Origin: Bacillota bacterium
GTDB taxonomy: Bacteria > Bacillota > Clostridia > Tissierellales > MES13
Assembly: GCA_009711785.1 (NCBI GenBank)
Contig: VENA01000046.1
Span: 1-64,000 of the forward strand
Length of the DNA stretch: 64,000 bases
Reading direction: 5' to 3'
In this document: positions 28,955-37,406 of the stretch, piece by piece
How the letters are laid out: every line of letters starts with the position of its first letter
How positions within the stretch are numbered: position 1 is the first letter of the stretch
The notes under the pieces: model-generated
Seen by the model: only the letters and a program-made list of their open reading frames with translations
Databases searched by the model: none
What the model was told of the DNA's origin: nothing
Translations under genes and position numbers: made by a program

Positions 28955-30565
28955 ATGGATAAGAAAAAAATTATGAATACAATGTTACAATTAGTAAAAG
29001 AACCTGGAATATCTGGAACAGAGAGTGAAAATTTAACAGTAGATAAAGTCTATAGTTTACTTAAACAGATACCTTATTTCAATAAAAATGCAAATTACGT
29101 AGAGAAAGTACATATTAAAAAAGATACATTAAATAGAAAATTTGTATCAGCATTTTATAAAAGTAAAACTAATACAAAAAAAACAATTATACTTACAGGA
29201 CATACTGATGTGGTAGGTGTAGAAGAATTTGGAAAATTAAAGAAATATGCTTTTGATCCAATAGAATATACAAAAATTGTTGAGGAGGAAGTAAATTTAG
29301 ACGAAGAGTCTTTAATGGATTTAAAAACAGGGGATTGGCTTTTTGGCAGAGGTGTAGCGGATATGAAATTTGGGTTAGCCTTAGAAATTGAATTACTTAG
29401 AAAATTAACAAAATTAGATGACTTAAATGGTAACATCTTATTTTTAGCAGTACCATCAGAAGAAAGTAATTCTGAAGGAATGTTAGAAGCTGTATCTTAT
29501 TTAGCAGAGAAGAAAGAAAAATTTGGTTTAATATATGAAGGAGTATTATTGCCAGAGCCTTTTATGTATAGTGATGATAATGATACTAAATATATTCATT
29601 TAGGTTCTTGTGGTAAAATTATGCCAATGCTATTTTTTGTGGGTAAAGAAACCCATGTTGGATCTCCATTTAGTGGACTAAGTTCTAACTTGATGGCTTC
29701 TGAATTTAATAGATTATTTGAAATGAATACTGAATTCTGTGATCATGATGAAGAAATTACCCCACCTCCAATGTGTTTAAAACTTAAAGATTTAAAGGAG
29801 CTATATTCTGTACAGACTCCATTATTTACAGTTGCTTATTATAATATGATCACGTTAAATAACGAATCAAAAATAGATAAAATAAAAGATATTTCAAAAA
29901 AAGCCTTTAAAAATTGCTTAGAAATGGTAAATGAAAATTACAATAATTATTCTAAGTTCACTCTTGTAAAGAAAAATAAGTTAAAAGTCGAAAGTTGTGT
30001 TAAAACTTTTAATGAGTTATATGAAGAAGTAAAAAAAATAAAGAGAAATGAAATAGATGATTTAATTAATAAAAAAATTGAGGCCTGGAGAAATAGTGGA
30101 GATGATTATCAAACTATTGCAATAAAAACAGTAAAGGAAATATATAATAATTATACTAATAAAAGGCCTATGATAATTATTTCTTTTATCCCTCCATATT
30201 ATCCTAAAAAAGAACTTAATAACAATAAATTTATCGAAAATTTAGAAAGGACAATAAAATATGGAGAATTGAATTTTAATGTAAGTATAAAAAAAAGTAA
30301 GTATTTTATGGGTATTTGTGATTTAAGTTACACAGGTTCTATAGACGGTGAAAAATTATATAGTATTTATAATAATATTCCTTTTGGTGAAAAATATTAT
30401 AATTTTCCGATTGAAGATTTAAAAAAATTAAATATTCCAGGAATCATATTTGGACCTTATGGAAAGGATTTACATAAAAATACTGAAAGGATAAATATTC
30501 CATATTCCTTTGAAGTACTACCTAAATTATATGAATACTTAATTTATGATATATTTAAAAATTAA
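28955..30565 (+). CDS. RocB-like M20 family peptidase
   Basis: A 536-residue zinc-dependent M20 hydrolase similar to arginine-utilisation protein RocB. Metal-site motifs: LTGHTDVVGV near 69-78, GRGVADMKFGLA near 130-141, and the general base pair PSEES near 168-172. RocB's exact reaction is unknown. No rocDEF genes are nearby, so the arginine link is inference. RBS AGAGGAG. A small hairpin follows. Confidence 0.8.
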   Translation: MDKKKIMNTMLQLVKEPGISGTESENLTVDKVYSLLKQIPYFNKNANYVEKVHIKKDTLNRKFVSAFYKSKTNTKKTIILTGHTDVVGVEEFGKLKKYAFDPIEYTKIVEEEVNLDEESLMDLKTGDWLFGRGVADMKFGLALEIELLRKLTKLDDLNGNILFLAVPSEESNSEGMLEAVSYLAEKKEKFGLIYEGVLLPEPFMYSDDNDTKYIHLGSCGKIMPMLFFVGKETHVGSPFSGLSSNLMASEFNRLFEMNTEFCDHDEEITPPPMCLKLKDLKELYSVQTPLFTVAYYNMITLNNESKIDKIKDISKKAFKNCLEMVNENYNNYSKFTLVKKNKLKVESCVKTFNELYEEVKKIKRNEIDDLINKKIEAWRNSGDDYQTIAIKTVKEIYNNYTNKRPMIIISFIPPYYPKKELNNNKFIENLERTIKYGELNFNVSIKKSKYFMGICDLSYTGSIDGEKLYSIYNNIPFGEKYYNFPIEDLKKLNIPGIIFGPYGKDLHKNTERINIPYSFEVLPKLYEYLIYDIFKN

Positions 30566-30592
30566 AAAGTTAGGTACATATCTAACTTTTAC
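30565..30592 (+). terminator. terminator after RocB-like gene
   Basis: AAAAGTTAG (30565-30573) pairs with CTAACTTTT (30582-30590); begins at the stop codon. Confidence 0.75.
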
Positions 30593-30632
30593 TATGTGTT
30601 ATATTAATTTACAACAAAATGAATATTTTTAA

Positions 30633-30886
30633 ATTAAAAGAGATGAGTTAAATGACTTCTATGACGAAGATTTCTTTATTCTTAATGTTGTGACTGTTAT
30701 AGGTCTTATTATAGTCCATCTTGTTTTAAATATAGATATGTTGAAAGTATCCACTTATTTTTCTCATTTAGGGAAACTTTATAACCTTTTATTACCTATT
30801 CCTTTGAGGTAAAATTAGACCTTGCTAAAACAGAATATGAAGCAGGAAATATTTTTAGACTAGATTTAAGAAACCACCACTTATAA
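30633..30886 (+). pseudogene. possible decayed coding remnant
   Basis: No intact gene lies in 30566-30904. One frame (30633-30812) is open for about 59 codons without a start and reads like a membrane protein end (VVTVIGLIIVHLVLNIDML), stopping at TAA 30810. A second frame (30803-30886) continues as FEVKLDLAKTEYEAGN to TAA 30884, so the two could be one reading frame broken by an indel. No family recognised; coding status is a guess. Confidence 0.3.
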
Positions 30887-30900
30887 AAGTGGTGGAGGTT
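30872..30900. terminator. perfect hairpin downstream of the radical SAM gene
   Basis: CCACCACTT (30874-30882), loop ATAA, AAGTGGTGG (30887-30895), with AA/TT flanks. On the minus strand it follows the radical SAM stop and is trailed by TTTCTT, so it may terminate that gene. It also resembles hairpins at ends of IS200/IS605-type elements, but no transposase is present. Confidence 0.5.
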
Positions 30901-30904
30901 CACG

Positions 30905-31774
30905 CTAAAGTCTTCTAAGATATTCATTTTTAAAATCATAATCTTGTTTTAGAGCCTCATCTATAGTATCAAGTAATAAATTTTTATCTTTGCTTAAAAA
31001 TCCAGCTAAAGGAACATAGTTAGATGGATGATTACTTCTAAAAATACAGTTATCTAAAGTTAAATTACTTATAAGTAATTTAGTTTCTAATAATACTTCC
31101 TTTGGAGATAATAAATTAAATTCGTTATTTTCAATCTTTTCATAAAGTTCTGTTTCATTATTAATAAGTAGTGTTAATAATGCTAGATAATCAGGATTAA
31201 TATCATTAATAAGCCTGGCAGAATCAGTGGCATGTTGTTTCCAGTTAGATTTACCACCTAAACCTGAAATTAAAGTAACTGAAAGCTTTATACCTGAAGA
31301 AACTATTCTTTTTCCAGCTTTTCTTAGTTCATTGGATGAGACACCTTTTTTAATATTTTTTAATACATCATTATTTCCAGATTCTATACCTAGATAGGCT
31401 ATCTTAATCCCTAGTTTTTTTAATTCTTTAAGTTCAGTTATGGATTTTAATAATATATCCTTTGGAGCAGTGTATATTCCAATACGTTCACATTCAGGAA
31501 ACATAGAGTTAATTTCTGATAAAACTTCTTTTAATTTTTTTGTTTTTAATACTAATGCATTACCATCTGCTAAAAATATACGTTTTACGTTACTATAGGT
31601 TTTTCTTGCAATTCTTATATCATTTTTAATTTCATCTAATGATTTTATTCGGAATTTTTTACCTTTGTACATACTACAGAAGGTACATTTATTATGGGAA
31701 CAACCTATTGTTATTTGTAGTATTAAAGAATTAGATTCACTAGGCGGTCTATATAGAGGACTTTCATATTCCAT
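30905..31774 (-). CDS. radical SAM protein with CX4CX2C cluster motif
   Basis: A 289-residue protein. The cluster motif is GCSHNKCTFC (Cys 25, 30, 33), i.e. CX4CX2C instead of the usual CX3CX2C, comparable to Elp3-type spacing. The N-terminus YRPPSESNSLILQITIG and the internal GIESGNNDVLKNIKKG (about 148-163) belong to an uncharacterised COG1032-like group; no cobalamin or extra cluster domain is visible. Substrate unknown. RBS AAAGGAGAA. Single gene. Confidence 0.85.
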   Translation of the reverse strand: MEYESPLYRPPSESNSLILQITIGCSHNKCTFCSMYKGKKFRIKSLDEIKNDIRIARKTYSNVKRIFLADGNALVLKTKKLKEVLSEINSMFPECERIGIYTAPKDILLKSITELKELKKLGIKIAYLGIESGNNDVLKNIKKGVSSNELRKAGKRIVSSGIKLSVTLISGLGGKSNWKQHATDSARLINDINPDYLALLTLLINNETELYEKIENNEFNLLSPKEVLLETKLLISNLTLDNCIFRSNHPSNYVPLAGFLSKDKNLLLDTIDEALKQDYDFKNEYLRRL

Positions 31775-31842
31775 TTTTATTTCTCCTTTCTTATTATATA
31801 ATCATTTACTATTTTAACATTAAAAATTAAATTATAAAAATT

Positions 31843-31883
31843 AAAAGGATAGGATATATAATTTTTTATATATCCTATCCCTT
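31843..31883. terminator. terminator of asnA
   Basis: Long stem GGATAGGATATATA (31847-31860) with TATATATCCTATCC (31867-31880). On the minus strand it follows the asnA stop. Confidence 0.8.
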
Positions 31884-31903
31884 ATTATTTATCTTTTTAT
31901 TGA

Positions 31904-32914
31904 TTATAATAATTCTATATTTCCTTTTTCACATTTTTCAATCATATCATCAGACCAGATTGAAGATTGAACTTCTCCTATATGAGCCTTTTGTAAAAAG
32001 AACATACAAATTCTAGATTGTCCGATTCCACCACCAATTGTTAGGGGTAACTCATCTTCGATTATCATTTTATGATAATCATACTTTTTACGATCTTCAC
32101 AATCTTCAAACTCCAGTTGTTTTTGCAATGAATCTGAATCAACTCTTATTCCCATTGATGATAATTCTAGACCTATATCTAAAGTAGGGAACCAAAAGAT
32201 TATATCTCCATTTAATTTCCAATCATCATAATCAGGGGATCTACCATCATGTTTTATTCCAGAATCTAATGGACCTCCAATTTGCATTATGAACACTGCA
32301 CCTTTTTCTTTAGCTATTGCATGTTCTCTTTCTTTAGGTGTTAGATCCGGATATAATTCCTCAAGTTCTTGAGTGGTAATAAAGCTTATATCCTCTGGTA
32401 AGATACCCTCAATATGAGGATAAATACCTTCAACATATTCTTCAGTTTGTTTAAATACAGAATAAATATTTTTTACTATTTCCTTTAATTTAGATTCTGA
32501 TCTTTCTTTCTTTGTGATAATTTTTTCCCAGTCCCATTGATCTACATAAATAGAGTGAATGTTATCTAAAGATTCTGAGGTACGGATTGCATTCATATCA
32601 GTATATAAACCCTCTTCAGGATTGAAACCATATCTATATAGAGCCATACGTTTCCACTTAGCTAGAGAATGAACAATTTCTGCTCTAGAGTTATCTTCTT
32701 CAACTTCAAAAGAAACTGGTTGTTCTACTCCATTTAAGTTATCGTTAAGCCCACTTTCTCCTTTGACAAATAAAGGGGCTGATACTCTTGTTAGATTTAA
32801 TTTTTCAGATAAAGTATCCTCAAAATAATCTTTTACTTTCTTGATTGCAACTTCTGTTTCTCTTAAATTTAGTTTTGGTTTGTACTCCTTTGGTATTATT
32901 AATTTCTCTGACAT
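31904..32914 (-). CDS. asnA: aspartate-ammonia ligase (asparagine synthetase A)
   Basis: A 336-residue class II synthetase-like enzyme making asparagine from aspartate, ammonia and ATP. Recognisable blocks: [62 protein letters not shown] and [23 protein letters not shown]. It uses free ammonia, which suits an anaerobe in ammonium-rich habitats. Controlled by the upstream Asn T-box. Confidence 0.97.
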   Translation of the reverse strand: MSEKLIIPKEYKPKLNLRETEVAIKKVKDYFEDTLSEKLNLTRVSAPLFVKGESGLNDNLNGVEQPVSFEVEEDNSRAEIVHSLAKWKRMALYRYGFNPEEGLYTDMNAIRTSESLDNIHSIYVDQWDWEKIITKKERSESKLKEIVKNIYSVFKQTEEYVEGIYPHIEGILPEDISFITTQELEELYPDLTPKEREHAIAKEKGAVFIMQIGGPLDSGIKHDGRSPDYDDWKLNGDIIFWFPTLDIGLELSSMGIRVDSDSLQKQLEFEDCEDRKKYDYHKMIIEDELPLTIGGGIGQSRICMFFLQKAHIGEVQSSIWSDDMIEKCEKGNIELL

Positions 32915-32942
32915 ATTACTACCTCCTTTAGTTTTTGAATAT

Positions 32943-33228
32943 AAAAAAAGTCCTTCGAATCCCTTTATAGGAACGAAAGACTTAACTTACGCGGTACCAT
33001 CCTAGTTGACTATTATCATAGTCATCTTATACCAATACGGAACTAAAAAATTCGATATTGTCAAAAGGTAACGGATTTGTGCCGTCTAATCCTACTCTCT
33101 TAATAGATTTCGGTTAGAAACTCGGAGATGTTCTTCAATATAAGTTCAGTATCGATCTCTCACCAACATCGACTCGCTATAACTTACAGTTATATCTACT
33201 CTTCTCGTCACAGTTTTAATTTCTTTAT
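32943..33228 (-). promoter_or_regulatory. T-box riboswitch controlling asnA, asparagine AAC specifier
   Basis: Read on the minus strand: T-box core AGGATGGTACCGCG (complement of 32990-33003), then a terminator stem ending in a seven-T run (32943-32983). Further up is the GAAGAGTAGA stem I element and, before CTCCGAG, the codon AAC (complement of 33130-33132) in specifier position. AAC is asparagine, matching asnA. Uncharged tRNA-Asn should switch on synthesis. Confidence 0.93.
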
Positions 33229-33236
33229 TTTTTATT

Positions 33237-33265
33237 ATTATAAACCAGTTTAACAATTTAGTCAA
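33237..33265 (-). promoter_or_regulatory. asnA promoter
   Basis: On the minus strand TTGACT (33265-33260), 17-base spacer, TATAAT (33242-33237), just upstream of the T-box leader. Confidence 0.85.
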
Positions 33266-33372
33266 GTGAAGTTGTGAAAAAAATGTAATAAATAATAAAA
33301 GATCATATTAATGTGTAAAGATTAAAATTTAGAGTATAATTATATTAAGATAAAAGTATAAGGGAGGATTTT

Positions 33373-33864
33373 ATGTTATTAGCTTTTCCACCAATAGTAG
33401 ATAAAAATTCAAAAGTATTAATTTTAGGTTCAATGCCAGGGAATGATTCGTTAAGAAAGAGACAGTACTATGCGTTTAAACGGAATCAATTTTGGGATAT
33501 TGTATATAAATTATTTAAAAAAGAAAAAGATAATGAATATGAAAATAAGAAAATATTTTTATTAAAACATAATATTGCATTATGGGATGTTTTAAAAAAT
33601 TGTACAAGGGAAGGGAGTCTTGATAGTAATATAAAGAATGAAGTACCAAACGATATCGAGTGTTTTTTAGATAAATATTATAATATTGAATATATTTTTT
33701 TTAATGGAACAAAAGCCCAGAATTTATTTAAGAAACATATAGGCTTTAATAATAAAACTATTAAAAATTATTATTTATTACCTTCAACTAGTCCTGCATA
33801 TACTAAGAAAATTGAATATAAGTTTAAAAAGTGGAAAATTATTAAAAATAAGTTAATAAATTAA
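33373..33864 (+). CDS. DNA-deoxyinosine glycosylase (UDG superfamily)
   Basis: A 163-residue protein of the uracil-DNA glycosylase superfamily, in the hypoxanthine-removing group. ILGSMPGNDSL (about 17-27) is the active-site loop, YYAFKRNQFW follows, and LLPSTSPAY near 137 is the second motif. It would remove deaminated adenine from DNA. RBS AGGGAGG. TATAAT at 33335-33340 is a plausible -10. Confidence 0.82.
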   Translation: MLLAFPPIVDKNSKVLILGSMPGNDSLRKRQYYAFKRNQFWDIVYKLFKKEKDNEYENKKIFLLKHNIALWDVLKNCTREGSLDSNIKNEVPNDIECFLDKYYNIEYIFFNGTKAQNLFKKHIGFNNKTIKNYYLLPSTSPAYTKKIEYKFKKWKIIKNKLIN

Positions 33865-33884
33865 ACCATGGATATCCATGGTTT
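33863..33884. terminator. 22-bp palindrome between converging genes
   Basis: Perfect palindrome centred on GGATATCC with CATG arms, spanning both gene ends. It can fold as a hairpin on either strand but lacks a clear T-run. Confidence 0.6.
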
Positions 33885-34824
33885 AATAACCTCTATTTAG
33901 ATTTACTATATTATTAGGCTTATCATTATTAGAGTATTTTTTCATATTTTCATATATGATTTCAAACCGTCTTTGATTTCTCATTTCCGATACCCAAGAA
34001 TTGTGGGGAGTTATTATAACATTATCCATAGACCAGAGTGGATTATCGTTATTTAAAGGCTCATTTTCAAAGACATCCAAAGCAGCACCCTTTATTTTAC
34101 CCCTCTTTAGATTCTCTATAAGAGCCGTTTCGTCAACTATATTTCCCCTTGAAATATTAATAAAAAAGACTCTATCTTTCATCATATTAAATATATCTTC
34201 ATTAACAAAATTATGAGTTTTTTCTGTGTAGGGAAGAGATAATACAATTACATCACTTAAGGTTAACATTTTTTTTATTTCTTCATTACTAAAACATTTA
34301 TCAAAATACTTTGTAGATGTGCCATTTGTGTTTAGACCTAAAGTTTTAACATTAAAACCACTAAGACGTTTGGCTGCTTCCTTTGCGATACTGCCTGTTC
34401 CTAAAAAACCTATTGTTTTACCGTATAGTTCTAATACATTAGTATCAATTTTCCAACGCTTATTTTCTTGCTTTTTATAAAATTGATGACTCTTTTTGTA
34501 TAATTCTAGGATTTTTAGAACTATCCATTCTCCCATAGGTATACTATATCCACCTTTATTATTTGTTAAAATGATATTATTTTTTCTAATGTAGTTAATA
34601 GGAGCTTGGTCTATACCAATACTAGATAATTGAATCCATTTTAACTTCTTCATCTTTTTAATGTCTAAAGTTGTAAATGGATTATAACATACTAAAATTT
34701 CTACATCCTTAAGTTCATGAGTAAAAGTTAGATTTTTTTCTTTTTTAATTATAATTTCATAGCCTAATTCTTCAATTTTTTTCATTTTTTCTTTCCCATA
34801 ATCATATGTAAATAAAGCTTTAAT
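33883..34824 (-). CDS. D-2-hydroxyacid dehydrogenase (probable ATT start)
   Basis: About 313 residues. NAD-binding GFLGTGSIA near 142-150, catalytic Arg in NISRGNIVDE, Glu in DVFENEP and His in ITPHNSW are all present; substrate is unknown (phosphoglycerate or other hydroxyacid). The only ATG in reach (34785) cuts off the first strand and has a weak ribosome site. Upstream in frame the sequence reads KALFTYDYGKEKM, the usual family start, and GGAGGTG (complement 34830-34836) is 7 nt from an ATT at 34822-34824. I use that ATT; the ATG form would be 300 residues. Confidence 0.75.
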   Translation of the reverse strand: MKALFTYDYGKEKMKKIEELGYEIIIKKEKNLTFTHELKDVEILVCYNPFTTLDIKKMKKLKWIQLSSIGIDQAPINYIRKNNIILTNNKGGYSIPMGEWIVLKILELYKKSHQFYKKQENKRWKIDTNVLELYGKTIGFLGTGSIAKEAAKRLSGFNVKTLGLNTNGTSTKYFDKCFSNEEIKKMLTLSDVIVLSLPYTEKTHNFVNEDIFNMMKDRVFFINISRGNIVDETALIENLKRGKIKGAALDVFENEPLNNDNPLWSMDNVIITPHNSWVSEMRNQRRFEIIYENMKKYSNNDKPNNIVNLNRGY

Positions 34825-34931
34825 AATAACACCTCCATTAGTTATTATACCTATTTTTACTTAGATAAAACTTCCTTTGTAATTATTTTATATTATTCTT
34901 ATAAATATTACAAAACAAGACAAAATTCTTT

Positions 34932-34961
34932 GAAGGGAAAGAAAACAAACATAGCGAATAA
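34932..34961 (+). promoter_or_regulatory. sigma-H-type promoter of the spoIIA operon
   Basis: GAAGGGAAA (34932-34940) fits the sigma-H -35 consensus with one mismatch, and AGCGAATAA (34953-34961) fits the -10 fully, 12 bases apart. Bacillus spoIIA is transcribed by sigma-H, so placement agrees. It lies 31 bases ahead of spoIIAA. Confidence 0.75.
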
Positions 34962-34991
34962 CATCAATAAGGTTTAAAAGGAGGGATATTT

Positions 34992-35327
34992 TTGCAAATA
35001 AATTATAAAATTATTAACAAAAACCTTATTATTGATTTTAATGGTGAACTAGACCACCATACTGCTTCAGATATTAGAAAGCAGGTAGATGAACTATACT
35101 CTGAAAAAATGTTACATAACATTATACTAGATTTAGATAATTTAAACTTTATGGATAGTTCAGGTATAGGATTAATAATGGGTAGATACAAAACAGTATC
35201 TCAAAATGGAGGAAAGGTTTGTTTGATTAATGCAAACAACAGGATACAAAAAATATTAAAAATGTCTGGCATTTTAAAAATTGTCCATGTTTATGACAAT
35301 TTAAATGAAGCGTTAGATAATATATAG
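34992..35327 (+). CDS. spoIIAA: anti-sigma F factor antagonist SpoIIAA
   Basis: A 111-residue STAS protein that, when dephosphorylated, pulls SpoIIAB off sigma-F to start forespore transcription. The phosphorylation loop [15 protein letters not shown] (about 53-67) is intact with its serine. TTG start preceded by AAAGGAGGG. First gene of spoIIAA-spoIIAB-sigF. Confidence 0.96.
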   Translation: MQINYKIINKNLIIDFNGELDHHTASDIRKQVDELYSEKMLHNIILDLDNLNFMDSSGIGLIMGRYKTVSQNGGKVCLINANNRIQKILKMSGILKIVHVYDNLNEALDNI

Positions 35328-35344
35328 GGGGAGTGTTGTATATC

Positions 35345-35776
35345 ATGCAAAACAACATGAAATTAGTTATACCTAGCAAATCACAAAATGAAGCATTTGC
35401 AAGAGTTGTAGTAGCTTCTTTTGCATCACAACTAGATCCTACAATAGAAGAGTTAGCGGATGTAAAAACAGCAGTTTCAGAGGCTGTAACAAATTCTATC
35501 ATTCATGGCTATGAAAATAAAATAGGAGAAATTAAAATTGAATGTATAATTGAAGGAAATATGTTAAAAATAGTAATAAAGGACAACGGAAAAGGTATTG
35601 AAGATGTGGACAAAGCCATGGAACCTTTTTATACATCTCAACCTGAATTAGAAAGGTCTGGCATGGGTTTTACAGTGATGCAAACTTTTATGGAGAATTT
35701 ATTTGTAGAATCAAGTGAAACCGGAACAAAGATTGTTATGACAAAAGAGTTTAAAAATACTTCCACTGAGGAGTAG
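35345..35776 (+). CDS. spoIIAB: anti-sigma F factor SpoIIAB
   Basis: About 143 residues; GHKL-fold serine kinase that binds and inhibits sigma-F and phosphorylates SpoIIAA. N box [14 protein letters not shown]1 box IKDNGKGI, and the [11 protein letters not shown]2 region are seen. ATG 35345 aligns with the known N-terminus; an in-frame GTG (35333) and TTG (35336) lie inside or beside the AGGGGGAG site. It ends 5 bases before sigF. Confidence 0.96.
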   Translation: MQNNMKLVIPSKSQNEAFARVVVASFASQLDPTIEELADVKTAVSEAVTNSIIHGYENKIGEIKIECIIEGNMLKIVIKDNGKGIEDVDKAMEPFYTSQPELERSGMGFTVMQTFMENLFVESSETGTKIVMTKEFKNTSTEE

Positions 35777-35781
35777 ATAAT

Positions 35782-36549
35782 ATGAAAGCTAGTGCAAGAA
35801 ATTACAAAAAAAACGAATTGTTAAGTCATGAAGAAACTATTAAATTAATAAAGGAAGCCCAACATGGGGATGAAGAGGCTCAATCTATTTTAGTAAACCA
35901 TAATTTAGGTTTAGTACGTAGTGTATTAAAAAAATTTATGAATAGGGGTTATGATACAGAAGATTTATTTCAGTTAGGTTCCATAGGATTAATAAAAGCA
36001 ATACAGAAATTTGATACAAAATACAATGTAAGGTTTTCAACATACGCAGTACCAATGATTATAGGAGAAATCAAAAGGTTTTTAAGGGATGATGGAATTA
36101 TAAAAGTTAGTAGGTCATTAAAGCAAACTGCTATTAAAGCGAAAATGGCTAAAGAAAGACTTTCAAAGAAATTAGGAAGGGAACCAACAATAACTGAAAT
36201 ATCTGAAGAAATAAAAATAGATAAAGAAGATATTATCATGGCATTAGATTCTCATCATAACCCTGACTATTTACATGATATTATACATCAAGGTGATGGT
36301 TCACCTATACAATTAATAGATAGAGTAGGAAGTAACGAAAATGAAGACAGGGAAATAGTAGATAGATTAACGTTAAAGGAAGCAATAGGGAAATTAAAAC
36401 CACGAGAGAGACAAATTATTATAATGAGATATTTTTATGATAAGACCCAAACTGAAATAGCTGACAAACTAGGGATATCTCAAGTACAAGTTTCAAGAAT
36501 AGAGAAAAAAATATTAAAAAATATGAAGAGTTCACTTTCAAAGGCATAA
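35782..36549 (+). CDS. sigF: RNA polymerase sigma-F factor
   Basis: A 255-residue forespore sigma factor. Region 2 (DLFQLGSIGLIKAIQKFD, VRFSTYAVPMIIGEIKRF), region 3 (about 115-165) and region 4 (TQTEIADKLGISQVQVSRIEKK) are complete. In the spoIIA operon; its targets should include spoVA regulators. Followed by a strong terminator, so spoVA needs its own promoter. Confidence 0.96.
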   Translation: MKASARNYKKNELLSHEETIKLIKEAQHGDEEAQSILVNHNLGLVRSVLKKFMNRGYDTEDLFQLGSIGLIKAIQKFDTKYNVRFSTYAVPMIIGEIKRFLRDDGIIKVSRSLKQTAIKAKMAKERLSKKLGREPTITEISEEIKIDKEDIIMALDSHHNPDYLHDIIHQGDGSPIQLIDRVGSNENEDREIVDRLTLKEAIGKLKPRERQIIIMRYFYDKTQTEIADKLGISQVQVSRIEKKILKNMKSSLSKA

Positions 36550-36568
36550 TTTATGCCTTTATTTTTTT
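36540..36568 (+). terminator. terminator after sigF
   Basis: AAAGGCATAA / TTATGCCTTT hairpin with a seven-T tail; the sigF stop codon lies inside it. Confidence 0.9.
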
Positions 36569-36626
36569 GCATTAAAAAAATACAATAGCTAATAATAATA
36601 ATATGAAAAAACTGAGGATGGATAAT

Positions 36627-36791
36627 ATGAATAAAAAGTTATTAAAATATTTAATAATGATATCTCTAACTATTATACTTTTAGGATCTATATGGACAAT
36701 GTATTTAAGTAATAATTCTAATAAAAGTGAACCTAAAAGGGCAAAATTAGTCATAGAAGATATTATATTTAATTGGAGTGATTTGATATAA
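36627..36791 (+). CDS. small membrane protein between sigF and spoVAA
   Basis: A 54-residue protein with one membrane helix (about 5-25, LLKYLIMISLTIILLGSIWTM) and a charged tail. Not recognised. Start at ATG 36627, 9 nt after GAGG (36614-36617); an earlier ATG at 36603 has no ribosome site. Its last codons overlap the open frame of spoVAA, so it is probably the first gene of the spoVA operon. No convincing sigma-G promoter was found ahead of it. Confidence 0.55.
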   Translation: MNKKLLKYLIMISLTIILLGSIWTMYLSNNSNKSEPKRAKLVIEDIIFNWSDLI

Positions 36792-36802
36792 AAGGAATAC
36801 AG

Positions 36803-37402
36803 ATTTTTATACAACTAGAACCTAAAGTAACGATGGAACCTAATAAAATTATTAAATTAAAAGATGTAGCTTCATTATTTTGTACTGATGATAACCTTTA
36901 TAGTGAAATATTAAATATTGAAATAAGTAAAACTCCAACTAATAGAAAAAGTCAAGTAATTACTATTATACAAATTATAAAAAAAATAAAAGAAAACATA
37001 GAGAATTCTGACTTAGTAATATATGGACAGTCTGAGGTATTAATCAATATAAAAGTATCTAAAGAAAGTAACAATATAGCTTTAGTAATGAAAACTTTTA
37101 TAATCTCCATAATTCTTTTTTTAGGTGCTGCTATAGCAATAATTAATTTTCATGAAGATGTTAATATGACAGAATCTTTAAGTTCAATATATGAGATAGT
37201 TACAGGGGAGAAAGAAAACAAACCTCTTATTCTATTATTATCTTATTCCATTGGATTAGGTGTTGGTATGATTACTTTTTTTAATCAAGTGTTTAAAAAG
37301 AAGTGGAAAAAAGAGCCTAGTCCATTAGAGTTAGAAATGCATAATTACAAAAAAAATTTAGATGAATATGTTTTAGATGTAACTAAACATAATAATAGGT
37401 GA
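36803..37402 (+). CDS. spoVAA: stage V sporulation protein AA (probable ATT start)
   Basis: About 199 residues, close to the Bacillus length of about 206. N-terminal soluble part, then two membrane helices (about 98-115 and 148-170). SpoVAA belongs to the dipicolinic acid channel of the spore membrane. The first ATG (36833) would remove the conserved FIQLEPKVT lead-in. The frame is open only back to 36782 and holds no ATG, GTG or TTG there; ATT 36803 lies 6 nt after AAAGGA (36791-36796), so I place the start there. Confidence 0.82.
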   Translation: MFIQLEPKVTMEPNKIIKLKDVASLFCTDDNLYSEILNIEISKTPTNRKSQVITIIQIIKKIKENIENSDLVIYGQSEVLINIKVSKESNNIALVMKTFIISIILFLGAAIAIINFHEDVNMTESLSSIYEIVTGEKENKPLILLLSYSIGLGVGMITFFNQVFKKKWKKEPSPLELEMHNYKKNLDEYVLDVTKHNNR

Positions 37403-37406
37403 GATT

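Noticed and set aside
30872..30900. Hairpin as the end of an IS200/IS605 element with guide RNA
   Set aside because: No TnpA or TnpB coding remains are recognisable nearby and no second end was found.
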